A stretch of DNA of 64,000 nucleotides from assembly GCA_028554795.2 (NCBI GenBank), contig JAPYKE020000558.1, positions 1 to 64,000 of the forward strand, written 5' to 3'. This document shows positions 19,341 through 32,042 of this stretch, in pieces. Both the position numbers and the translations under genes were made by a program. How positions within the stretch are numbered: position 1 is the first letter of the stretch; each line of letters begins with the position of its first letter. Origin of the DNA: Sinohyriopsis cumingii. Taxonomy: Eukaryota > Mollusca > Bivalvia > Unionida > Unionidae. Under the pieces are notes generated by a model. It did no database searches. It saw nothing but the letters and a program-made list of their open reading frames with translations, and was not told the DNA's origin.

Positions 19341-19556
19341 GTATACACTCACCTATAAGTAAAGCCCACCTGCAAACAGCACAGACTCTGACCTGCCATT
19401 GCATAATATGACAGCAGATCAAGGTCTGTATGTTGTTTGTTCTACAGATTACTTGTAACAAAAAACATAGACCAAGATCAGCCAGTGCATTATGGGATGG
19501 CAGATCTTGGTCTTCCAGTTTAACACTTGATTTGTCTTATAAATGAGTAGATATGG
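19341..19556. mobile_element. MITE-like family M, second copy
   Basis: Ends GTATACACTCACCTATAAGT and CTTATAAATGAGTAGATATGG are diverged inverted repeats. The interior has the CAGA-CATAAT-GATC cores, including a long near-palindrome around 19,470-19,515. It directly abuts the 36-bp array. Confidence 0.6.
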
Positions 19557-19569
19557 TAATCATATTTTT

Positions 19570-20185
19570 GAGGTAGACCTAAATATGGGTATGACGAATA
19601 CTTTGGAGGTAGACCTAAATATGGGTATTACTAATACTTTTGAGGTAGACCTAAATATAGGTATTACTAATACTTTTGAGGTAGACCTAAATATAGGTAT
19701 TACTAATACTTTTGAGGTAGACCTAAATATGGGTATTACTAATACTTTTGAGGTAGACATAAATATGTGTATTACTAATACTTTTGAGGTAGACCTAAAT
19801 ATGGGTATTACTAATACTTTTGAGGTAGACATAAATATGGTCATTGCTAATACTTCTGAGGTAGACCTAAATATGGGTATTACTAATACTTTTGAGGTAG
19901 ACCTAAATATGGATATTACTAATACTTTTGAGGTGGCCCTAAATATGGGTATTACTAATACTTCTGAGGTAGACCTAAATATGGGTATTACTAATACTTT
20001 TGAGGTAGACCTAAATATGGGTATCACTAATACTTTTGAGGTAGACCTAAATATGGGTATTACTAATACTTTTGAGGTAGACCTAAATATGGGTATTACT
20101 AATACTTCTCATGTAGACCTAAATATGGGTATTACTAACACTTTTGAGGTAGACCTAAATATGGGTATTACTAATACTTTGCCAT
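19570..20185. repeat. Minisatellite, 36-bp unit, about 17 copies
   Basis: The unit begins GAGGTAGACCTAAATATGGG and continues TATTACTAATACTTTT. It is open in frame on both strands (19,543-20,187 plus; 20,027-19,560 minus) because 36 is a multiple of three. I see no splice or promoter signal suggesting translation. Confidence 0.95.
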
Positions 20186-20189
20186 GAAA

Positions 20190-21190
20190 GGCAAATTAAA
20201 GGACATTAATTATTTATCTCAAGAACTGGCTGTCGGCAAAACAGTTACATGGAGAACAATGTCAATATTATTCAAATATCCAACAAAATAAGACTTGGTT
20301 ATATGCCAAAGAGAGCTATGTGCAAACAGTGCCAAGCTGGACATTTTGCAATCTAAGTTGAGCTGAGCTTTGGTAATTTGGATTTGTATAGATGGTGATC
20401 TTATTCCAGAATAAAAGATATTATAAACAATTGTAAAGTGTATGGTGGTGTGAATCTATGTCAATTTTTCGTATAATATTTATTTATACTGACAGTGAAC
20501 AGTCCAAAACTAGCATCTACTTTGCCTGAACATTTTTGACTCTGGATAAGTCATTTTCAAAGGCAAATACAAAACAGAGACAAGACAAACAAAGACAAAA
20601 CTATTGAGGTTACAAAACATTACAATAATTTCTACAGGAATAAAAGCTTGATTATTTATGTTTCAACTAGTTTTCTTCAACTTGATGCAGATGGTGAAAA
20701 AAATATTTGATATTGACCTAGAAATCAATGAGCCATATTGCCATCTGTTATTTTATGTAGATTTATGTGAGCGCAAATTATATCGCAGATATTTCATTGG
20801 TATGGTAGTAATTTTTGGTTATCATGTGACTGATAAGCAAATTTAAAGAATTATTTAAATGAAAATATGTTGGCTGCAAAAATATGATTGTATTTGTGTG
20901 TGACTGTCTTTTTCAATTTTTCCAATTTGTATTTCTATCAAAGGTTACAAGTTTTTCTTTAAAGTGTATTGTCTGTTTCTCTTTTTTACCTTCACTCAGC
21001 TGTGATATTGACAACATATGATTTGGCCATTGTGCCAGTGCACGTCAGCCCTTGTAATCTTTATTTGCATGCTATTTCAAAACTTAAGAGATTCATGATG
21101 AGTCATTATGGAATTACTTTATCTCCTGTTGACCTAAATTTACTGTTTTAGATCACTATTTCCTGCTGTTTCATATGCCAATTCTACAAA
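20190..21190. other. No gene recognised
   Basis: AT-rich sequence with short broken frames; nothing regular. Confidence 0.4.
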
Positions 21191-21685
21191 AATGAGCTCT
21201 TTTTATCTTGTGCTGATATGAGCATCTGATCAATGAGTTCTTTTTATCTTGTGTTGATGTGAGCATCTGATCAATAGCTCTTTTTATCTTGTGTTGATAT
21301 GAGCATCCTATCAATGAGTTCTTTTATCTTGTGTTGATATGAGTATCTGATCTATGAGCTCTTTTTATCTTGTGTTGATATGGGCATCTGATCAATGAGC
21401 TCCTTTTATCTTGTGTTGATGTGAACATCTGATCAATGAGCACTTTTTATCTTGTGCTGATATGAGCATCTGATCAATGAGCTCTTTTTATCTTGTGTTG
21501 GTATGAGCATCTGATCAATGAGATCCTTTATCTTGTGCTGATGTGAGCATCTGATCAATGCGCTCTTTTTATCTTGTGTTGGTATGAGCATCTGATAAAT
21601 GAGCTTCTTTTATCTTATGTTGATATGAGCATCTGATAAATGAGCTCTTTCTATCTTGTGTTGATATGAGCAGCTGATCAATTGT
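21190..21685. repeat. Minisatellite, 41-bp unit, about 12 copies
   Basis: The unit begins GAGCTCTTTTTATCTTGTGT and continues TGATATGAGCATCTGATCAAT, with frequent one-base length changes. Confidence 0.95.
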
Positions 21686-22147
21686 GAGTACTTAACTTCT
21701 ACCTTAATAGTTCATAGTATAAATCACAATAATGCTCACACAAATTCTGACAAAAACTAAATGAAATAAACTGTGAATTCATTTGTTTTCATGGGGTAAC
21801 AACTTTCATGGTTTTCAAGGGGAGTCAAATTTCAGGGTTTCCATGGTATGCCTTTTTTCAGGGTTTTCATTGGGATCCAATTTTCATGGATTTTTTAATT
21901 GCTGCAACCCAGGAAATAAATGACCCAAACAACAGTGACTCATGATAGTCCAGAAATTTAAGTATGGCCACAAACACCATTTTTTTTCTCTCAACACAAT
22001 GAAAACTGACACCTGCCAAAATAAATGACTTACAATAGTCTCTAGATCAAAAGATACAGTATAACCTTGCTTGAAAGACCACCCCTTCTACCAACAAATA
22101 ATGGTCTCTCAAAACATGTGGTGTCTCAAGACATGTTTTACTGTAAC

Positions 22148-22385
22148 AAGCAGTGGCCAAGTGGTCTAAAGCGCTCACCATTACGGATCATTGCTATCTC
22201 ACCTCTGTCTGTGTGGGTTAAAGTCTCAGATTCGGCCAATGTAGCCTTGTGAGAATGCTTGCCATTATCTTCTCATGGGTCAGTAGTTCTTTCTGTGATT
22301 TTTCTGGGTTCTTCCTCTACCATTTATGCTGGCCATCTTGTGCTGAAAAAATATTGCTAAACCATACAACAACAACAACAACTGT
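22148..22385 (+). mobile_element. tRNA-derived SINE, family B
   Basis: The head AGTGGCCAAGTGGTCTAAAG resembles box A of tRNA-Leu/Ser; box B (GGGTTAAAGTCTC) is damaged. The body matches the copy at 46,648 and both end in (CAA)n, here at 22,367-22,381. Confidence 0.85.
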
Positions 22386-22389
22386 AATA

Positions 22390-24645
22390 AGCACTATTAA
22401 CCAGATGCAATATTATCTCACTGACATGTGCAAATCTCATTATGCAGAACCCATCTTAAACAATGATGACATCATTTTAGTAATGAACTTGAAGTGAAAT
22501 CTTACTGATATTGGATCTCCAAAGTGATGACAAGCTCAGCTGGTCAGTCAAATGGATCACTTCATGAAAGTGTGTTAAGAGTTTGCTCATGAACAGAGTC
22601 ATCCAACATCTTGATAATAGAAGACTATTTAATAACTTAATGATCAAAATCTGTTAAGAAATATAGAAATATAGTTACCAGAGTGTTAACAAGCTTATCC
22701 CATCAGTAATGCAAGATGTCAGCATTTAAACATGCATGAATCATGCTCACACTCTTTCTCAACTGAGATATTGATGATATAAGCCTATTTACCATGTTTG
22801 ATGAAAATAATGTCAGGAGTAATGTCAACAGTAAAAAGCCAGCCAATCAGACATGTTATAATAGTAAAATGCCAGCCAATCAGATGTGTTATCTAGTAAG
22901 GTTCATCATCATCCTAATAATATTAGCATATTTAGTAATTGCACCCCTATGGCTGTAGCAAATTGTCTGTAATGCAAACAATTACTCACAAGATCTCAGA
23001 ATCATTATTTCCATATATAGCATGTGCATGCTATATATAAGAAAATGAACACGTTGAAGACCCAAGGGTAATGTACCCATACACATCGTGAAATATAGGT
23101 ATCTTACTGCAAAGGATCTAGAACAAAATGCATCTATTACTCAGTTGTTATTAGTCAAGGTAAAATAAATTATAAGCACACTATATATTGATGTATGCAT
23201 CAAAAAAATCCAATACATATACTCCTTTCAATGCATCACCAAGTTAGTTTCCTGCTTATTCCATTACAGGTGAATTGAAAGATATGTGTTGAAGAAGAAC
23301 ATCCTGAGGAAATAGCTAGAAAACAAGGATCGCCAATTTCTATCTAAACTTTGCATCTGAGTTCACCATTACATGTTCCAATGGAACTCTTTCTTGGACT
23401 CATTTGTATGGTAGGAAGGAAACTTCACAATAGTTCATTTGTCTTCTGACATAAAAAATAATTACAGAAAACTACCGTAAATGTTTTATTACATTTTGGC
23501 AAATCAATGAGACTTATTTTGATTTGACTCAGCGATATGTATCAGCCTGAAACCTTAACATATTCATATATACACCTCTCCCTTGATAACTCGCACACAA
23601 TAAGGTCACAAACAGAGACCGCACTATAAACGAGGTAAAACAATCGTTTTGACATCAAGAAAACCATGGGGGGGGGGAGGGGAAGCATCATTAGGGAATC
23701 TTAAGGCTGATTGGACCAATTTGACCCAGTTGGGCCCCATGCTTACAGGTGTCCCATTTGTAATTTTTAAAAATATATCTAAATCCAGAGGGTCCTGCAG
23801 TTGCTAAGATCATTCCTGGTAGACCTGCAGTAATAAAATATTAGCCTTTGTAGCATATCAGACACATGCAACGAAAATCTTTATATAGTGAGCCCCAAAA
23901 GGGCCATTTTGTGTATGGTGACACTCTATTGGAAAGCTTTCATTGCTAATCTTGATACAGGGCTCATGCGACTGGGTGCAGTGGAAGTAAACTTTGCTTT
24001 TAACTGTTTGACTTTTCCCTGTTGTATTGTCTAGAGTGAAGACAAAATTGTTTTCCTATCAGCTTATAAGTAATAAATCAAGAGAGCAAAGTTCTGTATA
24101 TTAGTCACTGTGTGATGAATTACAGGTTACGTTTTTTCATAACCTTTTTCAGGTATCTGTGGAGTTGAAACAAATGTTATGAAGCTTTATTTACCAAGTT
24201 AATTGCTTTACAGTAGGACTAATTAACCAACATAGTGATTCATATAAAGGTACTTACGATGAAAAAGATAGCTTGTGAACTGTAAAAAATCAATTCTAAA
24301 TGTCAGCATGTTTAAAAATAGTGACATCTTATTGGATATTACACTCAGGTGTGTACAATTATTTCATTTTTAATTATGATGGGAATTAGGAAATTGTTTC
24401 TAAATAACGTTTGTACATGTATAATGACTTGCTTTGTTAGCTACATATTTCATTTTCTGCTTATTTGATCTGGAAAGTGAAAAACAAGAGAAAATCAATA
24501 AAGTGCTGAATCAGATTTTACTTTAATTGGCCTGTTTGGGATGACAGTGAGTTTTGCTATTGTTTCAATGTATCAGAGTGATTGTAGAAATAAACGCCCA
24601 TGCATGTGGATGTAAGATGCATGCCAAGACCGTTATGTATGCTTG

Positions 24646-24714
<69 letters not shown>

Positions 24715-25438
24715 CACACACACATGTAAATATTGCTGTGATGAAGTACATAAAGAAAATTATTTTCCATGTTAAAATATGTCTTCTTGTTGGTTCAAAC
24801 TTTTCTCTCTTGATCCTTTAATTACTTCTGTCTAATATTAGGGTCTAACTTGAACTGTCTTTTTTATTGAGATTTAGGCAAACTCAGAAACACTCATCTA
24901 ATATGCGTTTGTTTATTGTCAAATGGGCTTCTTCAGATCACATAGAGGATTAACTAGTACATGCTCAAAAATCTTGTTGTCCTTTGCATGTTATAGATGA
25001 ACAGTTCTGTTAGCCAATCTTCCTATTTGTCACCTTTGATTTGTACCCATAGCAATTTCGAGCATCCATTTGTTTGTAAGGAATACAGTAGCTGACACTA
25101 GTCCAATACAATAGTGGCAACTGAGAGAAAAAGCAGTTTGTAACAAGAAGTTCAGTGATGTTTGTCTTGAATAAAATCACTTTTATAAATCTTTAAGCTA
25201 ATATCAGAAAGAAGAAATTTGTTCATTGAAATTTAAATGGGGTCCATGTCGTGACCTTTACATCCAGAATTGCATTATAGTGAAGGGGGTTTTTTACAAT
25301 GAAAAGAGCTGTGTACATCATAGTATTGCATTTAGTATTTTGTTATTTATAAGGTAGATGTTGTTTCCTTTATATTGACTTAAAATTGTATTGCCCTATG
25401 AAATAGCTGTAATAAAATTATATTTTTGTATTTGACAG
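22390..25438. other. Upstream sequence or intron with no exon recognised
   Basis: No supported gene. It holds a perfect 12-bp hairpin with 2-base loop at 23,013-23,038, a G run at 23,670, and a sequence of about 180 bp at 23,255-23,440 that recurs inverted at 53,190-53,365. Earlier exons of the TTC39-like gene may lie here unseen. Confidence 0.4.
24648..24724. repeat. (CA)n microsatellite
   Basis: About 38 CA units with one CG interruption. The His/Thr frames across it are not genes. Confidence 0.97.
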
Positions 25439-25509
25439 TGCTGAATTCAGTATGTATCATCGGGTACAGCACCATCATGTATTGCCAGGCTGTAATGACT
25501 TTTGATATG
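25439..25509 (+). CDS. TTC39-like: TTC39-family gene, internal exon 1 of those visible
   Basis: A 71-bp exon with good splice sites (TTTGACAG before, GTAAGT after). After two leading bases it codes 23 residues including IIGYSTIMYCQAVMTFDM. This matches the N-terminal TPR-39/Iml2 segment of TTC39 proteins, where a GYST...QA.MTF block follows the first helix. It ends in phase 0, and the next exon at 36,744 begins in phase 0 with ADIESAIQ, as the family continues. TTC39 proteins are cytoplasmic TPR-like proteins with poorly defined roles. The intron after it carries an 8.5-kb transposon. Upstream exons were not found. Confidence 0.75.
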
Positions 25510-26204
25510 GTAAGTAACCATGGAAATATTATGTAAATTATCAAGCATGCCACATTGTAATCAATTTTATTGCTGAGAAATTGTAATCGAAGTGTAATTC
25601 CTTCTCATAGATGAGCAGTAAATTCCTAATATGACCAGATAATTGCAGTGCATAAAATATGCAAGAATTCACTATTATATAACAACCAGCATTACACTTT
25701 TACAAAACAAAGTTGCAGTGAAAATTTGCTCATTTTAGCTTGTAATCAACAAAATCACTTCTGAACAGAGATAGTTTTCCTCAGACTGACCTTTGACCTT
25801 TGAAGCACTTGAGCATGTGAAGAGCATACTTAATTATGATGGCAGTAACTGTAAATTCATGTGATTGAAATCACCATTTTTAAGCAGCCACATTAATATT
25901 TGCATTAGTAGTTATTAAGAGTGGGTGAAAATGTATGCTACAAACTGTTCAGCCATTAAAAATAATGTTTAATGTTTCTGAATGTTATACCATTTGAGTT
26001 GTACACAGCTTAATAGTCTTAGAAATGAATAAAACAGCTGCTACAATGGGTTTCCTCATGAGAATACTTTGTCCGGATTATTGATTTTTTTGGACAAAAA
26101 CATATGTTCGCCCCATATACTCTTCCAGTTCATACAGAAATGAGTATCCAGATGAAAAAATCTTACACTGTATTTGTGGCTTTATACCATCTTGAAATAA
26201 ATGC

Positions 26205-26420
26205 AGAAAATAAATGCTTATATTTTAAGTCCAACTGTAAACTGCACATAGCCAGATTTGCCATCACATAATGTGCTGGTAGATCTGTGTCTTTGCAGTT
26301 AGCTAGGAGTAATCAGTATAACAAGCAACATTGACTCTGATCTGCAGGTACATTATAAGATGTCAGGTCAAAGTCTGTGTGGTTTGCAGTGGGACTCGGA
26401 CATTTAAGCAAGTGTAGATT
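26205..26420. mobile_element. MITE-like family M, third copy
   Basis: Diverged copy with the CCATCACATAATGTGCTGGTA and GATCTGCAGG...ATTATAAGATG cores and a partial end CATTTAAGCAAGTGTAG. It lies in the TTC39-like intron, just left of the large transposon. Confidence 0.55.
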
Positions 26421-26869
26421 GTAGTGTTTATGCTTGAGCCAGTCATAGTCTACTTTTGTAAAATGATCACTTGTGGTGCAGTCTAAAATGTTGTGATCCT
26501 TACAATTAGATGTCATTGACATGATGTCACTCTTTAAATCTATTTAATTTGTATTTGTGTTTTTTTTCCCCATGATTATAAGTTATAACTGTATTTTGTA
26601 CGTGACCTTGTCCAAAGTCAAGTTCACCGTGTTCCTGACTGGAGACACAGTGATGATGATTTTGTTTTGGTAAACAAGTAATACATAGCTAATATATTTA
26701 TGGGTGTTTGAGTGTAATATTGGGATCATTATCAATAGAAGTAAACATATTAGGGTCTGGGCTAGGACATGTTGGACTGTATTATTTTGATTAATTGGAT
26801 GACCGTTACCACAGAATTATACCTCAAGGCACTGATACTTTCCCGGCTGTAGAATGTCCATCATATTCC

Positions 26870-27500
26870 ATGAAAAACGATGGAAAACGCTGGAAAATTC
26901 TAGCATGGAAAACGCTGGAGTATTTGGACTAATATTCCAGCCTCTGTCCAGGGTAGGCTGGAAAACCCTGAACAATTCTTGCATGGAAAACGCTGGACAA
27001 TTCTAGCATGGAAAACGCTGGAGTATTTGGACTGTTATTCCAGGCTATGTCCAGGGTAGGCTGGAAAACACTGGAAAATTCTAGCATGGAAAACGCTGGA
27101 AAATTCTAGCATGGAAAATGCTGGAGTATTTGGACTGTTATTCCAGCCTATGTCCAGGGTAGGCTGGAAAACGCTGGAAAATTCTAGCATGGAAAACGCT
27201 GGAAAATTCTAGCATGGAAAACGCTGGAGTATTTGGACTAATATTCCAGCCTCTGCCCAGGGTAGGCTGGAAAACCCTGGACAATTCTTGCATGGAAAAC
27301 GCTGGAAAATTCTAGCATGGAAAACGCTGGAGTATTTGGACTATATTCCAGGCTATGTCCAGGGTAGGCTGGAAAACCCTGGACAATTCTAGCATGGAAA
27401 ACGATGGAAAACCCTGAACAATTCTAGCATGGAAAATGCTGGAGCATTTGGACTAATATTCCAGTCTTTATCCAGGGTAGGCTGGAAAACCCTGGACAAC
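26870..27500. repeat. Left subterminal repeat array of the large transposon
   Basis: Higher-order array of short words: TGGAAAACGCTGGAAAATTC, TAGCATGGAAAACGCTGGAG and TCCAGGGTAGGCTGG, arranged in blocks of about 75-150 bp. Confidence 0.9.
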
Positions 27501-27982
27501 ACTAAAATTTAGCTGAAAATTGTTGAAATATTTTATGAAAACGAGATTTTTAACAGTGATGCAACTTTTATTTGATGATAATTTCAAGAAGAACATGATC
27601 CAAATTACCCCAACCAACTCCTTGTATTGACTGTGATGTTTAGTAACTTTTAAACAAGGAAACAAAAATTAAAAACTATACTTGTCACTGGTAGCTTAAT
27701 AGGTTGTGCACTAGTATTCAGTAGACAACATGGCTTAAGTTGTCATAAATATCGCTACACTTCTACTGGTGTGTCATAAAATCCAGATTACTGGCTCCTT
27801 AACATCATCCGAGTTTCTAAAAGTATGTTCTCTTACTCTAGGTATAGTTTGAATTTATTCTGAAGCAATCTTAACAAAAAAATACCATAAATTCACGTTA
27901 ATTTCTATCTCAATTTTAACTAAAAGAATTTAAAATATTTTTTTTTTACACGTGTTGTTTCATAGTTCATTCACCACATTTC

Positions 27983-28104
27983 TTATTTTTCTGTTGTCAC
28001 CACTGGAGTCTGTGGAAGTGATGGTACTCTTGATGGTTTAACCAAATCGCAAAGCTTCTGTCTCTCCATCACCTCCCCAATGTTATACTTCTCCTTCATG
28101 ATTT
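27983..28104 (-). CDS. Minus-strand gene of the transposon, probable last exon
   Basis: After an acceptor TTTCAG (minus strand) the frame reads EIMKEKYNIGEVMERQKL and ends VVTTEK plus TAA at 27,983. It contains a charged helix followed by a Pro-rich tail. It lies inside the large transposon, downstream of exons at 30,814-31,069 and 30,028-30,123. Grouping the three exons is inference; the phase to the middle exon is off by one base. Confidence 0.4.
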
Positions 28105-28168
28105 CTGAAATACAAATCATTGTATATTAATGAATAGAATCAAGCAAGATTTCAAATTTATTTCAATC

Positions 28169-28268
<100 letters not shown>

Positions 28269-28387
28269 TGAGAGAATGAGAGTTATGCCTGAAACATTTC
28301 ATGCAATTACAGTACTTTTACAATCCCTGATAGGCTTAAAAACCTGTGGTTTCCATCACAAATTAAACTGGCTACCTAACTGCTCCT

Positions 28388-29470
28388 GTGGCCTAAGTCT
28401 AAGTGGTTAGAGTGCCTGCTACGGGTGTGAGAGGTCACAGGTTTGAACCCTTAACCGAGTCATACCAAAGACTTATTAAAAAAATGGTACTATTAGCTGC
28501 CTTGCCTGGTGCTCAGCATTAATCCTTTACCTCATGCAAGCGTCTTTTGACGCCTCTAATCCATTCACGTGGAAGCGCCTTTTGATGCCTGCTGTAAACA
28601 TCAGCCATTTTAAGCCCGTTTTCATAGCGCCACCTTCGTGGAAAACCCCCATTTAGATACTACATTCATTTCTGTGAATGACAATTACATCAGATCACGT
28701 GGTCACTTTTTATGCCCTGGTCGATATCTGCTATTTAAAGTAACTGGGTCATAATCTCCACTCTCCAAAATGGAGGTCGCGGATTTCATTCAGTACTTAC
28801 GAAGTTTTCACGATTAGAATCAGAACTACGAAAGATTCAATAACTTAGGCAAAGGCTCTGATATTGATGCAGGCAGCAATTAGTTTTCATAAATTATAAA
28901 ATTCAGATGACTTAGTGATGTAGATGCAGACGACAAATTGTAAATTTCAAGTATGAGAAATGGCAGCTAAGATTGGTCACGCGGCCTCACTGACATGATG
29001 GTGAATGAGTCCTCTCAAGATTTTAAAGCAGGTAACAAATTCTACAGTGAAAAATAATTACGCAGCTATAACAATCAGACTTTTAATCTTAATTTTTTCC
29101 ACACATAATAGATGTGTACCAAAAATGTAAAATGGTTATAATTGCTGTTTAACATAAAATACACTACATTGCTTAACAGTTAACAGGCAGGCCTATGCGT
29201 ATGGAGTCGAATAGGTAACAGGTGCTCTATTTATAGCATGCTGCACTTTGTAATTATGCTCTATAAGGTAAACGGTTAAGAGGTTAGTGTTAGGACTGGT
29301 CAACCTGGTGTCAAGATAATGTGAATGGGTGGGAGACATTATGCTACATGTCTGTGGCATGATATCCCAGTGCTAGACGACACTATAAATTGCCACACTG
29401 CAGACATCGTAGCGATGTGACTAAACATTTGTTAAAGCTACGTTACTAAACATCTGAATCACGCACACAC
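28388..29470 (+). mobile_element. tRNA-derived SINE, family A, split by a 753-bp insertion
   Basis: The 5' part (28,388-28,522) has box A-like GTGGTTAGAGTG and box B GGTTTGAACCC. The 3' part resumes at 29,276 with TTAAGAGGTTAGTGTTAGGA and runs to about 29,470. The uninterrupted copy at 41,684 shows that the two parts are contiguous in the family (CGACATTAAGAGATTAGTG). Confidence 0.9.
28523..29275. mobile_element. TTAA-flanked element (piggyBac-type, non-autonomous)
   Basis: 753 bp flanked by TTAA at 28,519-28,522 and 29,276-29,279, where the empty SINE site has a single TTAA. The ends TCCTTTACCT and AGGTAAACGG are inverted repeats at 8 of 10 positions. Target TTAA is the hallmark of piggyBac transposases. 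No transposase frame is present, so it would have been mobilised in trans. Confidence 0.8.
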
Positions 29471-30027
29471 AAACTGGCTACCATATATATGCAGTTGTGA
29501 TTATACCATTTAAACTGAAAGTAGATTTACATTGTCCATTTGAATATTGCCTGTCTACACTATAATGTTTCAAGTAGTAGTTGTGTATACGTTTAAATTT
29601 CATCATAATGTTCCAGCCTTAGTTCATAAAAAATTGTTACAATTTGGCATATATTTTGTCATAGGTTAACAAAGTTTAAAACGCATGGTTAATAATTTAA
29701 AATATACCATATATTATTTGAATTCTGGACTGGTCTTGGAGAGGTGGCCTTGAGTTTGCTTATTATTGGCTCTTGCCCCAGTTAGTGTCTTGCCAATATA
29801 TTCACCAGAGCTGTACAGCATTCTGAATATTTATTTAGCAGCTTTGTTAAAATCCAAAATTTGACATATTTCTGCCTCATGCTGGGTGTGAAAAAAAAAT
29901 TAATCCAAATTTTCACCATGATGATTCATATGCACTAAGTTTCTGATATATTTACTTATCTACATACACAAGTCCAGGTTACAGCTAATGTTCTAGACAT
30001 TTGAATTTGAAACAAATGTGCTATTAC

Positions 30028-30123
30028 CTCTCGCTTGCTTAATTCAAAATTAAAAGATCGAAGAATTTCAATGAAGCTGTCGCCATCAAGTTGTTTACAT
30101 AACTGTGCCTTGCCACTTTTTTT
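30028..30123 (-). CDS. Minus-strand gene of the transposon, middle exon
   Basis: A 96-bp exon between an acceptor (AATTTCAG) and a donor (GAGAG-GTAATA) on the minus strand, coding KKSGKAQLCKQLDGDSFI and then EILRSFNFELSKRE. No family is recognised. It begins with an A7 run; one fewer A would put it in phase with the first exon. Confidence 0.4.
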
Positions 30124-30813
30124 CTGAAATTAAAGGACACAAACTAAACAAGTATTTTTGGTAAGGAAAATTGATAATCATTTCCAACAGTTTACAACTG
30201 TACATTCTTATTAATTATACAATAAGTTACTATTAAATATTACTGAAATGGCTGAATATAAATTGGATAGACAGAAACAAGCCATAATCTGAATTGAAGA
30301 TTAATTAGAAAAGAGATCTACCGGTATATTTCCGAGTCACAGTCTAAAATTAATTAAAACAAATATAACTTATTGCTACAAATAGCACACTGTCTGGAAA
30401 ATAATAACGAAAATGTAAAAAATACAAATACCAGTCAGATCATTAATAATATCAAGAGTGAATAAAATTTAAAATGAAATTTACAATTTGGAAATGTATA
30501 TTCGCAAGGCGGGCACGTACCAACTTTTTTGAAAGACAGACACGAGATGACTGGTCATTGTGCATTAGGATAAGTAAAAAATGTTGCCAATTATGTAAAC
30601 AAAGCTTAAAACATAACACATACCTTTCAATATCCTTACAAGTTTGACGTTTAATTTTTCAGTCTTCAAATAGCATAAAAAAAAGAAATTGTTCCATAGG
30701 ATATATTTCGTAATAGCTTTCCGTAAATTTACGTAACGCGAAGTCTTTCGCAGCTAAGGTACTTGGCGGCCGTGCAAATAATTTTGCTACAACTGGACTG
30801 AGTAATGACTTAC

Positions 30814-31069
30814 CTGCTATTTTCGCAATAATACACTCATGGTATCCCTTGAATCCACGACAAACCGCCATCACTTTCTCTCCTGTGCGATATTCCTTCA
30901 TTTCTTTTCGTGGCGAGTGTACATCAGCCATACAGATTATGCCTCCCTGAATGGGACGATCATTCACCCATATAACCAGTGATATTTTTGGTTCAGTGGT
31001 CATCTTAAAATCCTGGGATATTTTATATTTTACAATTTCAATGACACTCCAATCGAAAATTGCGCCCAA
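30814..31069 (-). CDS. Minus-strand gene of the transposon, first exon, Tudor-like fold possible
   Basis: The open frame starts at 31,069; Met at 31,003 (MTTEPKISLVIW) is an alternative start. The block IQGGIICMADVHSP, then GEKVMAVCRGFKGYHECIIAKIAG, looks like a Tudor/SH3-type barrel (G..V.A......Y.A.I). A perfect donor (GCAG-GTAAGT) at 30,814 ends the exon. The frame stays open to 30,659 if unspliced. The region is less AT-rich than its surroundings and faces the plus-strand exon at 31,952, so a shared promoter may lie at 31,070-31,950. The function is unknown. Confidence 0.45.
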
Positions 31070-31951
31070 ATTCTAGACTGGTTATCCAAAGCGTTTTACG
31101 GTGCCAAATTTGGAACCAAACTTTACAGAAACGGTTTTTTTTTTTCTTTTTACAGAAAATTTGGTTCTAACGCATGAAATCGAAATATGCCTGCTTTTTC
31201 AATGTAGTAATTGGTTAAAAACAATAAGTTCATAATTTTATATCCCATCATAGTCAGCTTCATCAGCCATCATCATACGGAACAACCTCGGCTATTTCTG
31301 CGTGACAAAAACTTGACTCCGATACGTGAAGGACTCACGGTACTAATTCCACTCCAATGGTAAACATATGGAAACACTGTCATATTCAAAATTCAATAAC
31401 TTAAAATTTATGGGTGCTGATAATGACACCTATAATTTTTCGTGCACATCTAACCTTGGTGCAAGCTTATGTGTGGAGAACACCATATGACCCGCGGCAA
31501 TTTGTTTACATACATGTGCATGAAACACGTGTTATTGATTCTGCACCAAATGAATCAGGTGCTACTTTCAGTATTGAGTACTCCTGAGTCAAGCCTGTAA
31601 AAATGCTAAAATTGCATCAGTAGAAATTTGTCAATATTTTTTTGACATTACATATAGGATGAGCTCTCAAAAGATATTTTTCCTAAAATTTTAGTTTTCA
31701 TTATTAACCAATTATTGACCACCAAACCTGTAAATATTCTATTATTTCTTCACCCATTTCTAGACTGGTTCACAGTTCTTCCGTATAATTAGTACCGTGT
31801 GTCCTGAAGGCGAATACTTGACAGAAAAATCAGACATTTTGTTCTCTTTTGATTTATGATTTATCTAAAGAGTTAATATCTATACATCGGATACCAACGC
31901 CGTGATTTGGATATGTTGGGGAATGATTGGTTTACAGTAAAGTGGTTTTAG

Positions 31952-32042
31952 AAGACAAAGTTTACGACCAAGAGGCAATATCGTGTCGAGGTGTGGAACA
32001 CAAATGGAAAGACAACACAAATTGGACACCCAAATATTATAG
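31952..32042 (+). CDS. Plus-strand gene of the transposon, exon a
   Basis: Acceptor TGGTTTTAG and donor ATAG-GTGAGT bound a 91-bp exon reading KTKFTTKRQYRVEVWNTNGK and onwards to IGHPNII. It ends with one base of a codon completed by the next exon, giving Gly in the right frame. The family is unknown from this part; a transposon protein is inferred from context. Confidence 0.45.

Noticed and set aside
19543..20187. Possible 12-residue repeat protein (EVDLNMGITNTF units)
   Set aside because: The 36-bp minisatellite unit is a multiple of three, so all frames lacking a stop in one unit stay open. Both strands are open and no gene signals are seen.
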